From Triparma columacea (lineage: Eukaryota > Sar > Bolidophyceae > Parmales > Triparmaceae), in NCBI GenBank assembly GCA_030267965.1, contig BRYA01000171.1, positions 9,869 to 73,868 on the forward strand: DNA of 64,000 nt, given 5' to 3'. Position numbers and translations under genes: made by a program. The notes under the pieces were generated by a model. It did no database searches, was not told where the DNA came from, and saw only the letters and a list, made by a program, of their open reading frames with translations. Positions 10,680 to 22,773 of the stretch are shown one piece after another (positions within the stretch are counted from its first letter, which is position 1; every line of letters starts with the position of its first letter).

Positions 10680-13600
10680 TCACATGTCCACCTGATCCCT
10701 GAAGTTGACAGGGCAAGTTCCATCCAATGTGCAGGCAAGAGAGTACCTCGCCCTGTCGTTGAAGTTGGTCTCGTATTGGTGGAATCTGGTCTCCCAGTCG
10801 GCTGCCGTCTTGAACTCTGTAAAGACCTGCGGTTGGTAGGTCGAACCTAGCTCTTCTCCGGCGTTCCATCCGAATCCTTTATTGCCTTTCATCAAGGTGA
10901 TCAAATCCTTGCTGTCCTCCATCTCCCCCTCGAAGCTCTTGACCACACCGCTCGTGTCCAGATAGTCGTCAGTAAGCTTGCTAATAGCAATGAACTTGGC
11001 CCTCCTCTGTTCCACGATAGTGTTGCTTCCGATGAGCTTATCAGGAGGGGTAGGGTGGACAGCGTTGTCCACCACGTTACTACAAGTGCCCCTTGCGCCG
11101 ATCTCCCTTTCTGGGAGGTCGGGGTCGAGCTTCTGCATATCGTTGTCGAGCTTACGTATTCCGCAGGTTCCATCCCGGTAGTTCTTTGACCAGGGTTGGG
11201 CCTTGACGGTGGGCACCGAGCTGGGCTGCCACCAGGAGTTGGTCTCATTGGAAGGGTCCAAGAACCTCGTCTCGACGCCCTTTAGATCCGAGCCGTACTG
11301 ACCCTGTCCCTTGACAATCTTGTACTCTGTCGGGTCCTGGCAAACCTCCCCGTCAAAGTTGGTCTCGCCAAAGGGCACCTTCCTCTCCACTTTTGTCAGC
11401 TTGTCGACACAAATGACCTCCCATGGTTGGTCCTCTGTCCTCCACCTCTGCAGGTAGATATCATGGAAATCATCGTACGCAGGTTCGTACACCCCACGAT
11501 GATATGATAGCCCAAAGTTATTAGTACCATCCTTGTTCTTCACAGACTCCCACATGGGCTGCATGACAGGGGCAGGAAGGATGTAGTCGACAGTGCTGTA
11601 ATATGTTCTCATCAGAAAGGCGTTGCCGCCCTCGTCTTGGTACACTGTCTGGTCGTGTGTCTCGTTCCCATCGGGGTAGAAGCTCCTGATGAAGTCAAAG
11701 GGGCCGTTTGGATAATCAGAGACGGCGACCCCAGCCAGACCCAACGTTTTGGCAGTGTCATCAATCCCCATCCACATGACATACTTGTTCGTAACGTTGT
11801 TGTAAAGAACCTTAGGCCTTTCGACCACGAAGGGTCCATTGGTCCCAAACACCATGTCGGTGATATTGGTATAGTGAAACATGATTCCCTCGTTCCTCCA
11901 AGTAACGAAGTCGTCCGTGCTGCAAGCCCCCACGCCGCCCTGCATGTCGGCACTGTTATCGTATCCGTCCCTTGACCCGTCAGTGTTGGTATGCTCCCCA
12001 TACCAGTAGTATCTGTCTTCACTTCCTGCCTCCGGCACTCTCAACAAAACCCCAGCGCTTAGCCCACCATTTTTGTCCTCCCTGTCTCCGTTTGCAAACC
12101 TGAACTTGATGTCTGAGGTGTATTTCTTGTGTCCCTCCCCATCAAATGGAGTAAGTCCGCCGTTGTTGTATTTGTAAATCTCCCTCCTCGATACGTGGGA
12201 CCTGTGGCGTCGCATCTTGTGCTTCTCGCTGTAGCCCCCGATGTCGTCGGCCTTCCACCCAGTTTGCGCTGGTCTAGTCATCTCAATTCCGGTCTCGAGG
12301 ACCTTGGGGCAACGAAAGTTCATTGTCGAATCAGTGCCAATGTAAATTTCGTCATACCACGTCGCGACGTGGTGGTAAGTGTTGAGGCCAACCCTCTTGA
12401 CTCCGCTCCCGGCAAACGGTGCCTTATCCACTCTGAGGACGTCGTCCAAGTAGATATCGTACACCATATTCGCCCAGTCGATCCTGATGTCAACCTTATA
12501 CCAGACGTCCTGTTCGGCTTCCTCGTAGAGGGTCTTCAGGTTCTCGTCATACGTCGTGTCTCCTGGGACACCGTAGTAGTTCGCTCCATACCTGATTGAT
12601 TTGCCGATGTGCACCCCGATCAGGACGGTCTGATCCGATGTTGAACGCGAAGCAGAATCCTCCCAGTCAAGCTCCTTTAACTCAAAGGTTGTTCCCCAAC
12701 CGTCTTTGTCAACCTCGCTCGCCGTATCGGGGTGCTGCGATTCTCCCGATATTTGAACGTAAAAAGTTGCGCGCCCAGGCTTCTCAGAGGTCTGGAAAGT
12801 GAACTCAGGGCCCTTCTGGGTGAAGGGCGTTTCCTTCACTGTCGAAGAAGATATTTCGCGCGTTTCGGTCTGCTTGAGGAACAGTGCGGAAGACGTGGAC
12901 TCTGCGCCCTTCGTGCTGTCAATGTAAACGTCGTGACCTAGCTCCTCTTCGTAATACAAACTTCCATCGCCACCCTTGCAATCCCTGACGCCCAAGACAT
13001 CACAGCCCGTAGCACCGACCCCGCCACTAACATCTACCTTGCTGTCCTTTCCGAAGGTTATGGACTGGGCGTACATGGCAATCCGTCCGCCACTTCCTCC
13101 TCCACCGTGGCCGTTAGTGCCCAAGTCATTCCTGCCATTGGGTTGCTCAGCAGCCCCGCCATTTCCTCCTTTAACACTTAGCTTTCCGTCGAGCTTTATC
13201 GTGCCTCCGGCACTCAAAAGGATACTTCCCCCACTTCCCCCGCCTCCAGCCGTCATCTGGCTATCAAATCCATTCTCCCCTTCAAAGTAAAGGTTGGAGT
13301 TAGGACCCAGGTGTATATCGTTCACTGCAACGACTTCAATTGCGCCGCCTCCAGCCCCGCCGCGCCCGCGAGGACGATCCCAAAGGTTGGCTTCGAATGG
13401 GTGAACGTAACCAAGCTGGCCTCCACTGCCCCCTACCAACTGAGAGATTTTTTCATCTCCATAGGCCACCCCCGCCGAGGTGAAACCGTACCCCGCACCA
13501 CCATTTGCCCCATATCCGGCACCACCGCCTCCAAACGCCAAAGAGAAGGGCCTGTCTGCCGTGAGCGCGCGGAGGGCATCAACGGAAGTAAGGGAGTGGT

Positions 13601-16600
13601 CCATGGATATATGTATTGTGGGGCAGCTGGGGTCCACGGAGCGGTCGGTACAGATAGTATCGATAAGTTGGTTCGTAGCTGTAAGAGTTGAGTACGCGCC
13701 TTCGGTATCCGCGAGAGGGGAGAGGGGAAAGGTTGGAGTAATGTTGTCGGTATAGGTGAAGAGAGTGAGGGTCCACATGTAACCTGCGATGAGCGTGAGA
13801 AGGGTTGTTGCGTGTTAAGGTTAGTGTTTGGATAGTGCGACTCATTTGACTCGTCGCGCCCGCCGCTGCTGCGCTCATCTTATCTCACCTCCTTCCTTCG
13901 TTGGACCGTCTTTGCAGTAGCCGTCATTGCAATTGTTTGAGGGGTCAGTCCGGACAACAAACACGTGCGCAAGATCAGAAATTGCGTCCTTTAGTGCGAT
14001 TTCCATTTCAGAGGCAGAGACATCGTGGGGCATAGCATTTGTGGTCGAACCAAGAAAGGATAGAGTAAAGTCTCCTCCAATGCTGTTACCGTGTTGAGTA
14101 GTATCGATGACGACGTCGGCGTGGATGCCTGTCAGGAGATTCGTGACAGTGAGGGGGGTAGAGTCTACCTCGCCGACGTTTCCCACGTATGATTCAAATG
14201 TCACAGTCCAGACGTGAGTGCCAAACTGGAGGGGGTTGTTCTCCACACGCGATACACTGACCTTGCCAATGCCGGCGGTCCCGTAGTTTGGGTCAGATGT
14301 GTCGGTCCGCTCGATCTTAGAGAGAGTGGACAGTGATATTGGGTTAAGGGAAGACTCTATTTCGTGCTCCACGAAGGCAGCCGTGGAATCGTAAGGTATC
14401 ACAGAGGTGGAGTAACCATTGAAGTGAAGGATAAAGCCACCACCCAGGTTTTCGCCATCCCTGACGGACGTAGTGATGGTTTGGATTTCTGGTAAGGCGT
14501 CCGCCTTCGTGTCAATGGTGGCCTTAAAGACCCTGATTGAGCCGGAACCAGGTCCGTTTACATTGTTGGACTTGAGTTGGGTATTTGTAAGGGTTGTCAG
14601 GTACGAAATGGGTTGATCTCCAGGGCAGCAAGAGACCAGGCCCGTGCAACGCTCCGCAATTCGCTTGTCAGGGATTTCGTTGATAGCAAAAATATCTGTC
14701 CCATCCTCAGGCCACTTGGGACATATCGAAGAGAGCTTGTCGGATGCGAGACGGCCCACAGAGTACCCACCAGGGAAACCTGATAAAACGCCAGGGTTCG
14801 TCTGGAAGGTGGTGTCTATTTTCACGGTCGAGCGTGACAGAAGGATGAGGGCGCGTTGGCCGGTAAGTGTCACGGCTACATTAGGGCCCAAGTCGATGGA
14901 GTCGAAGGCGAAGACAGCAACTTCGGTGTTGGAGCCGTCAGCCAACTGAACAATCTCTCCAACGACGTCCATGGCACCTCCAAGGACGCCGGAGCTCGTG
15001 TTGAAAATGAGCTCGCAGGGCACATTCACGCACTGGGAATTTGATAGCGTCAATTTCTTGTCCTCTTCAAACGCCAAGTAGGCCTCATGCTCCTCCTTCG
15101 TCTTTAGCATCAACTTCCGGACGTCAATCCTGGAGCGCTTTTTGGTGTCCATGATGCCTGTGTCTCTGTTTTTATCGGTGAAGTCTATGGTCGCCTTGAT
15201 CTTGTTGATCCATTCGTCTTGAAGCGCCAACTGGCTTGTGAGAGAAGCTGAGTTGAGCACGAGGCCGCTATTCACCGAGGAATTATACGACGGGATGGAA
15301 GGGCCAAGGGAAGTGAAGTCGAACGGGTCGAGGTGAGCGTTCTTGGGGGCGGTAATAGAAGAGGGGGAGAAGGACCCCGGAGCCTCTCCATCGCGAAGGG
15401 AGTAAGTTCCTTTTCGCCAGTCCTCGAATCCAGAGAACAAATAAGTCGGAGAATGAATTCCCCCCCCGAAGGACTGCTCAGTGTACTCAACAGTTGCCGC
15501 TGCTTGGTTGTACTTCTCCCATCCGCGGGGACACCGGTGAGTAGCCTTGCAACGCTCGTAGCTGGACGCTGACGTGTTCTGAAATGCGTATCCGAGGTAC
15601 GGGGAAAGGGCCTTGGGTTGGCGTTGAGAGGCTGAAACTCCCCAGGTTTGGTCAGTGAAGACTATAAGAGGGGGGAGGCGAGGGTTGGGAATTAGTTTAT
15701 AAGTCAGTCAGTCAGTTAGTTACCTAGGTTGTGATTGATTGGGATTGATAAAGGGCTTCGATTCTTACCAGTCACGTTTCCACCGTAGAGTGCCGAGCTC
15801 AAGTCGTTCACCTGAGTCTTCAAGTCCGTCATCCGGCTGGACAACCAAGATGCGTCTACTCCACTGGCATCGTTCGGAGGGATAAATCGAAATGAAATGA
15901 GGACTGAGTCTAGACCGAACTTTTTTATAAAGAGAATCTCGACCTCCTCCTTGGCGATGCCAAGGGCTTCGGCGACATCCTGAATGAAGAATGCCTGAGA
16001 GGAGCAAGAGGGGTAGACAGATTAGTAATTATAAATGCGCGATTTTGCCTTTCCTCGTGGATGCCCACAGTCCATCCATACTCACCTCAAACTCGCAAAT
16101 TGCAGTGCCCTCATTTACAGGATTTTTGCAAAAGCGCTCAGACCCCTGATCGAGGTAGACAGTACCGTCGGTGTCTGTTTTCACGTCGCCCTCGCCAATG
16201 ACGGACATGCTGTAGGTAAGCTTCAGACTCGCATCCCAGTTCACAGCGACGAGGCCAAACAAGTCGTCAGTCGCAGAGGTGACATTGCCCTTGTAGAGCT
16301 CACTGTCGGGGAACTGAATCTGACGGGTCAGCTCCTTAATGACAGTCGCGTCGGCAGGGAAAAAGCGAAACGTCACAATGACATTCTCGATTGACCAAGT
16401 GTGGTAAACGTCCCCTGCCACCACAGATTTGACATAAAATTGGCAAGGGGAGACGGACAGGGCCTTCGCTAGGTCTAATATGAACTGTGTAGCGAAGGAC
16501 TCTGATGCTATTGTGTCCCCCAGCGACACACCAGTTATTAAATGGTTTCCAGGGCCGTCCAGGGCGCTGAAGTCTGTCTTCATTTGAAGATCAACGTAGT

Positions 16601-16787
16601 CATTGTTCCAGACGAAGTTGCAATGCTCATAGCTCTGGCAGTGAGTCTTACACCAAGCGTCCTGTCCCTCGGGGATGCCCCTTATATTGAACCGGTCTGC
16701 TCCTATTATTTTCGGTGAGGAAGGGACAAACAGGGAAAGGAAGAGGAGGAGGAGTAATGGGGAGGAAAGCGTTGAAAGTTGGACCAT
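10680..16787 (-). CDS. Large secreted multidomain protein with GH43-like C-terminal domain (1934 aa)
   Basis: Exons 16086-16787, 15769-15994, 13889-15661 and 10680-13783 join in frame (5805 nt). A clear signal peptide (Leu-rich core, residues ~8-25) starts the protein, and several N-x-S/T sites suggest glycosylation. Residues ~60-310 hold two similar modules beginning with helices and ending in YGGNVT or YKGNVT. Residues ~620-930 hold repeats of the type GGxFxLxFxG..W-x-VTF, common in algal surface proteins. A Gly-rich domain (about 980-1180) is followed by a lectin-like beta-sandwich (about 1215-1400). From about 1410, a segment with RPKVLYNNVTNKYVMWM and GVAVSDYPNGPF closely resembles GH43 family galactanase/xylosidase propellers. 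I infer a cell-surface or wall protein that binds or trims polysaccharide; catalysis is not proven. Intron 3 is introner-like. The stop lies only 64 bp upstream of the next gene on the same strand. Confidence 0.75.
13784..13888 (-). repeat. Introner-like intron in the secreted GH43-like gene
   Basis: This 105-nt intron reads GTGAGATAAGATGAGCGC at the donor, carries ACACTAACC and ACGCAACAACCC in the branch region, and ends GCTCATCGCAG. These blocks match the intron family seen in the ferlin, LRR and CLU genes. Confidence 0.45.
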
Positions 16788-17131
16788 TCTGTTTATTAGG
16801 TGTTCAGTGTGAGGGGTTCAGAGAGTTAAGAAGTGAGGGGAAGAGAGGAAGAAGGAAGAAATACCTCTTCGGTTCGGGGTAGGGGAGGAGGGGTGAATAA
16901 AGGCTTTTTAAAGATGGATCGCCTTCAAAGTGTCAGTAGATGGTGTTGATGGGTTGGTGTTTCGTAAGGCGCGGAAGAAGGGGAGGGAGGGGCTAAGAAG
17001 GAGGAAATTCAGAGTTAGGCAAAAAGTACCTGTAAAAAGAGCCCAGATCAACGGGGCATTATTTATTTCGCCAAAATCAAGACCCTGGAATCATTGTATC
17101 AAAGAACACACAATCTTGTTTCAAAGCAAGC
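16788..17131. promoter_or_regulatory. Divergent promoter region, secreted protein and zinc-finger genes
   Basis: This 344-bp gap lies between two divergent starts. The side near 16800-16900 is purine-rich on the plus strand. I see no RNA gene, repeat or recognised regulatory site. Confidence 0.3.
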
Positions 17132-18622
17132 ATGGCTGATAACGTGCACACACCGAGATTTGATTTTGGTACGACAGAGATTTTGGACCTCGCCTCAAAG
17201 CAGGGCTGGGTTCAGCGTCGTCCTGAGGCCTCTTCCACACTCTTCTTTCGGAACGTGAACAAGGAAGATGATTTAATTAACATCTTCTACACAACTGGAG
17301 GCGTTATGACGCAAATCGAACATCCAAAGTCAGGTATTCAGCAGGTGTGTGTTCGTAAATCTCGTCCCTGTCAAGCTTCAGCGTCATTTTCAGCGTCATT
17401 TTCTTATATCACTCACTTATTATATCGCTTCGTCACTGACTCTCAGCTTTGGCGTAACAACGTCTATGCGACCTTGGACGATCTTCGAGCGATCTTCGAG
17501 AATCCCCGTATTCATACGGGGCAGGGGTACCGCAGGGTGAATGACAAAATGATTGCCTGCTGCTCCTGTGGCGACCGCAAGTCCGTCAGCGAGTTCTCCA
17601 AGAACCAGGCTCGCAGCAGGAGGTTCGGCTCGCAGAAGTGTCAGGGTTGTATTGAAAAATACAATGTGGCCGCTCTCAACGAGGACTTTGTAAAGATCAC
17701 CATCGAGGACACGGCCGGCGGGGGGGGCAAGGCGAAGAGAAAGAAGAAGGCGAAGAAAAAGAAGAAGAAGGAGGTGGAGCAGGAGGAGGAGAGCGAAGCT
17801 GAGCCCCAGACCCTGACCGAAGCGAACCTCGACGTTCACAATGACGAGATCGAATATACCTTCGTTAACTCAGGCGAGCTCCAGCGCCGCCAATTCTGCT
17901 GCGGTAAGTGTGTCCCACCCAACGTCTTTTTCAAGAAGGTACCCAAGTACAAGCCTGTCGTAAAGTGCCCCGAGTGCAAAAAGTTCGACAAGAACACACC
18001 CCGTCTCGAGGCGGTTCCAATCCACAAAGAGCGCGGTTACGCCCACTTCAAATGCGGCTTGTGCAACGCAACGTGGGGCTCGAGCCGTGGAGGTAGATCA
18101 CTCGGCAATTTCTGTATGACACCAACCTGCCCCAACAAAATCAACGACGTTCCCATCTACCCCATCACGATTAAGCCATTCAAGAAGAACCACAAGCGCA
18201 GCTCGAAGCAGAAACAGGCTGAGCGTGCAGCAATTTTCCAGCGCACCCTCCCGCCGATGGAATCTGAGGATGCAGAGGACGAGCAATCTTATGCTGCTTA
18301 TTCCGCCTCAAACCGAGCGGGTGCTGATAGTCGTCACAACCCGTACTCTCACAGCGAAGACAGCTACGACTTCATCGAGGATGCGTCCTCGATGAAGTCC
18401 ATCGAGGACGAATCCTCGAATACGAAGTACGAGCACCGCTGCACAGGATGCGCCACGGGAATTTGCCGAAACAGGAAAATCCCGCTCAGCAAGCTCCACG
18501 CCTCCACCGGTTCCACAAACTCATCTTCAGGGAGGACTGGAGCGACCTGGTCAGTTGTCTCTGGCGAATCGGGAAGATTCCAGGATCGGGACGAAGCGTT
18601 TGTCCCAACCACGTCACTCTAA
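17132..18622 (+). CDS. Cys-rich zinc-binding protein, possible 3CxxC type (462 aa)
   Basis: Exons 17132-17344 and 17447-18622 are joined in phase 0. The intron is 102 nt, a multiple of three, and has no in-frame stop, so retention would insert 34 residues. The first ~130 residues form an unrecognised domain. Two CxxC pairs follow (CCSCGDRKS and CQGCIEKY), then a Lys-rich stretch, then a segment with FCCGKC, VKCPECKK and the block YAHFKCGLCNATWGSS. This block strongly resembles the 3CxxC zinc finger of ZAR1/RTP-type proteins, which bind RNA or act in receptor transport. The C-terminal ~130 residues are Ser/Asp-rich and disordered, with another CTGCATGIC cluster. I infer a zinc-binding, perhaps RNA-binding, protein. 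It shares its upstream region with the divergent secreted-protein gene and ends tail to tail with the LRR gene. Confidence 0.6.
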   Translation: MADNVHTPRFDFGTTEILDLASKQGWVQRRPEASSTLFFRNVNKEDDLINIFYTTGGVMTQIEHPKSGIQQVCVRKSRPCQASASFSASFSYITHLLYRFVTDSQLWRNNVYATLDDLRAIFENPRIHTGQGYRRVNDKMIACCSCGDRKSVSEFSKNQARSRRFGSQKCQGCIEKYNVAALNEDFVKITIEDTAGGGGKAKRKKKAKKKKKKEVEQEEESEAEPQTLTEANLDVHNDEIEYTFVNSGELQRRQFCCGKCVPPNVFFKKVPKYKPVVKCPECKKFDKNTPRLEAVPIHKERGYAHFKCGLCNATWGSSRGGRSLGNFCMTPTCPNKINDVPIYPITIKPFKKNHKRSSKQKQAERAAIFQRTLPPMESEDAEDEQSYAAYSASNRAGADSRHNPYSHSEDSYDFIEDASSMKSIEDESSNTKYEHRCTGCATGICRNRKIPLSKLHASTGSTNSSSGRTGATWSVVSGESGRFQDRDEAFVPTTSL

Positions 18623-18748
18623 TTGGGTGATTATCAGAGCACCGACAAGGAACGTAAGAGTGCTAATTTTTATGGCTAATTTTTATGGCAAATGGGGCAG
18701 TTTTTTTTTCTTTTTCGCTGGTTAAGAAGCGCCCGTGCAGCAACGTTG

Positions 18749-21700
18749 TTAGCTTGTCATGAGCCCTCTCACAATTTCGACCAGTTTTTCTGCGGCCTCT
18801 GCGTCTCGCAGGACCAACCTCCATTTGTGAGGTCTCTTGACCATACTCTTTTGCTTAAAACAAATTGTGATCATTTTGGGGTTTTCGTCCGCAGGTCTGA
18901 CCTCGGTGATGCTGGCGAGGTCACCGGTGTCGACGAGGCGGAATGAGACGGCCCCCTCCTCCACGGTTCCAGGTTCGAAAGTGGTAAAGCCTCCAGAGTA
19001 CGACCCGTCTCCGTTGTAGTTCTCGTCCACTAAGAAAATATCGACGTCCGTGACGAACACTGCCCGCCTCACAGGATTTCTCCCGCCGGACTTCCACTGT
19101 TGTAGCGTGATCCCGTAATGGATGACAGTACCCAAGCTATTTCCTTCGCTAGACCTGGTGGGCTCGGTGCACATCTTATGAAAGGTGTCGAGAACGAATC
19201 TATCATCGTTGTCAATCCTCACCTTCTTCCCGTTACCTGTGGCGTCTTCGCTCTTGACCTCGTTCGCAACAGGGGTCAGAACCTTGAGGATGGAGTAGCA
19301 CGCCACCTTTGACGTTGTGAGAATGTTGTAGCTGAAAAACCTGGAAGAAGCATCCTCGAAGGTGAGCAGGAGGCGCTGGAAGAAGAAGCCGATCCTACAC
19401 CATGTGAGGGTCTCGAGGCCGTGCCTCTTGTAGCACCTGGGCTTGATCATATTTGGGCCATCGTTGACGAACCGACCGTCCATGGCGTTGTCGTACGCGA
19501 CAAAATAAATCGAGCCAGATGTGACAACGACGCAGCAACGGACACCAGAGTCGTAGCTTCCTACAGCATCCCCGTGGAATCCTCTTTGGACCACGATATT
19601 GGCTGGTACGCCCCTGCCTCCTACCCCCACAATGTTCTCCACATAAACTTCAATCACCTTCTCTTTCTCCATGCCCGACCACTTCTCTCCGTCCAGGGCC
19701 TCCATCCAGGGGGTCGCCGTGATGTCGTTGAAAACCTGTTCACGGAAGTACAGCGTGAGGTTTTCCTTGATGATGAGGTTCTTGTGGCGAGGATTGCCGT
19801 AGTAGACATTAAGGTCGCTTGAAGCAACAGATTGGTCGTCCTCGAGGTTGTCCCCTCCTGTGAACATAATTGCGTTGCTACTTCCACGTCGCCTCTCCTT
19901 CTCTACACTCGCAATACTGGCTCCTTCCACACCTGCGCTCCAGAATTCCTCGAGGAAATCCGTGCTGTCCTGACTATGGATGGAGTCATCGTTCCTAGCA
20001 TTGATATTTTTGTTTGGGGTTGGCTTGATAGAGGATTTAGATTCTGGTTGAGGAGGACGCCGGTCGGGAGTGGCAGGATGATCGAGGCTTGCAGTCGAGG
20101 GCTCGACAGGCAAATTGGGCATGGCGCCGGACGCGGTGGAGACGGAGACGGAGGCGGGGGGGGGCAACGGTAGGGACGACTGCTCCGTGCCAAGCCCGTT
20201 TAGATAGTTGAAGGGATCGTCAATCACTTCAGCCTCCGTCACCTCTGGGCGTAAAATCTTCTTCTTCTTCTTCTTCTTCTTCTTTACTCTCTTGGGCTCG
20301 TAGCTTATGCAATTAGGGGCGGTATCGGAGGCGGAGGCGAAGGCAGAGTCCGTGTTCACGTTGTCGCATATTCCGGTGGTCTCGAGGGTGAGTTCTCCAG
20401 CCTTGACAACAATGAGGTCGGCTGGAGCAGGATAGGAAGGATTTGAATAGGAGGCGGTGTTTGCTTCGGGGGCTTTAACGGGGGCGGCATCGGGAGATGC
20501 AACTTCGGGAGCGGCAACTTCGGGAGCGGTGACTTTGGCGGCTTCGGAATTGTCATCTTCAGGAGTGGCTTCGGAGGCACGCTCGTTTTGGTCGCCTCCC
20601 TCATCGACATCCTCTAAAGCAGTTAATGTGGATCTTAGGGCGCTCATTTTGTCAGCCATTTTGCTCCTCCTCTTTTTCCTGGCATCGCGCCTGTTTGCAG
20701 CAGCAATGGTGACTGCTTCGTCCTCCTTGTCTGCATCGGCGGTAGGAGAGACAGCACTATTTTCTAACCCCCCCTCATTCAAAATGACGCCCATGCTCCC
20801 GGTGCTGAAGCTACTGAGAGCTGGGTCTGATGATGGGCTCCTAACTGAAGGTAGTGGCATTTCGTCGTCCTCGATTTGGGCCTTCTTTCTATTTTTCTTC
20901 TTCTTCTTTCCCACAATCATGGCATTGGCTTCGACTATGTCGGTGGCAATGCTTGATGAGCTCCCAGCGGTGTGCCTCCACACTCCTGTATCGTCCGTGA
21001 CGAGGCTGCTCACGCTTACACTGGCGCTGACGCTCCCGTCAATGCTGGGCTCAGGTACGGCAACAACGGGGGCAAATGTTAGGTTCTTCAGAGCCTGAAG
21101 CTCCTTCTTATTGGCAGGCACGCGGTCCAAAGTTGGTAGCAAGAGCGAGTGGAGATTGGTGTTGGGGATCGACTCCGTTACTCCTCCCCTGTGCGACCTG
21201 AAGAGATCTAGAATGGCTATCCTGTAGTTGGAATCGCAGAAGGGGTTGTTCTTCAGATCCAGGTCCGAAAGGCACGGAAGCTTCGCGATTCCAGCAATGT
21301 CAGCAAGGGCGTGGATACGGTTGTCGTCTGTGAAGAATGCGGCGAGCGAACCGAGCCCGCGCGGAATGGGTTGCTTGTGTTAGTGTTTAGAATTGTGGTA
21401 GTTCGCTTTGTCTCTTCTCACCTATTGCAAGGTATTCGACTGCGTACAACTTTTCAAGGCCTTTTCCGCTTGTCAGTCTATTTCCCGTCAGTAAGAGCAC
21501 CTTGATATTACCCAGCATTCCATTAGCACCCTCCATTGTTGAAAGGAAGTTGTAGCTAAGGTCCACCTTTTCGAGATTCACCAGGCTCGACAAGCCCGCG
21601 AGGGCAGTCGTGTGGTTAAGGAGGTTGTTGCGGGAAAGGTTGAGGGACTGTAATTTGCTGAGGGACTTTAGTGGCGGTGGGTTGAAGTTGATCCCGGAGA

Positions 21701-22773
21701 GCTCATCGAGAGCGCACATGGAGCACTTGAGGTGGGTGAGGAGAGGGAGAGAGGAGGAGGTGGGGAATAGGTTCGGGATGGAAAAAATACCTGCCCTCTG
21801 AGAGTGTGACGAACGAAGGAAGCGGGTAGGGTTGAAAGGGTTGCGTTAGTGTTTATGATTGTTGTACTTTGCCTTTATGCCCATTCTCACCTCAAACTTG
21901 AGTAGTCGTAACTTAGGGAAGACCGTAGAGAAGTTCCTTATCGCCTCAGGAGGGACAGCCTCGATCTCCAGGATCGAAACATTGGGAAAGAGGGAAAGAT
22001 CGACAATCGGGTCGAGCTCAATTGGGCCAACAAGAGTACTTCTGTTGCTGTTTGAAGAGGAAGGGATGTCGTCCTTGTCCCGTTTGGGCCACTGCTTCCC
22101 GGTCAGTCGAAGGTGCTGTACGGACTTCAAAAGCTCGTGGAGTGTTAACAGGGCCGACACAAACTGAAAGCGGGAGGAGGGGGGGGTTAAGAGGGGGGGG
22201 GTTTAAAGGCTGAGAGATCCATTGACGTTACATTCGAGAGGCAAGACGGGGCAAACTCACCTCAAGAGGATCAACCTCGTCTTCAATCAAGCCATGCGCA
22301 GCAGGTTCGGCCGGACCAGCCTGATTGTCGCGAGTAGAAATAGAAGCACTAGTAGAAGACTGCGTCCGACGGCCAAAAAAATTTAATGAAGAGCCAGCTG
22401 TCAGAGAAGAGGATACGCCAAGGTTGGAAACAGTAATGTCAAACTCGTCGTTGTCGCCGTCGACCTCTGTACCTGTACCAGTCTCAGGTGAAGGCAGCGC
22501 AGGCGCATTAATACCTCCTATCTGGATAAGCTGCTCCTGGCTAGGGTCAACTCCAATCTTGTATGGAATATGCGCAGTGAACTGCCGAAGGAGGTAAGAG
22601 ATAGAGACCGCAGACAATTGGATGCTTACGAGCTTGTTGCGATTTTCGGCTTGCCGTGTGTCTTGCAAATCTGAAATCAATTTGTCAACGAGCACAGCGC
22701 CCTTGAGTTTGTTTGTCTTGTTGGCATTGGTCGCCCAGCCTTGGCTAACCAACACCTCCGAAGACACGCTCAT
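18749..22773 (-). CDS. Leucine-rich repeat protein, STK11IP-like (1222 aa)
   Basis: Exons 22261-22773, 21891-22163, 21422-21725 and 18749-21327 join in frame. Residues ~190-430 hold LRRs: LKSLSKLQSLNLSRNNLL, LVNLEKVDLSYNFLS, then NRIHALADIAGI and LDLKNNPFC, which is the usual capping repeat. A short conserved stretch after it (about LPTLDRVPANKKELQAL) recalls STK11IP/nischarin-type LRR proteins. Residues ~460-820 are low-complexity (Ala, Ser, Pro, poly-Lys). The final ~350 residues look like two PH-like beta domains, with VFVTDVDIFLVDENY and a C-terminal WRLVLRDAEAAEKLVEIV helix. This architecture matches STK11IP, an endosome-linked partner of LKB1; that role is an inference. The second intron (21726-21890) is the least certain boundary. 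Introns two and three carry the shared intron motifs. Confidence 0.65.
21328..21421 (-). repeat. Introner-like intron in the LRR gene
   Basis: This 94-nt intron starts GTGAGAAGAGAC, has AAACACTAACACAAGCAACC in the branch region, and carries GGTTCGCTCGCCGCATT near the acceptor. These follow the same order of blocks as in the other family members. Confidence 0.5.

Noticed and set aside
21791..21797. Possible 7-nt micro-exon (AGGGCAG, minus strand) in the LRR gene
   Set aside because: It has AG and GT neighbours, but including it shifts the frame into the next LRR exon, while skipping it keeps the repeats in frame.
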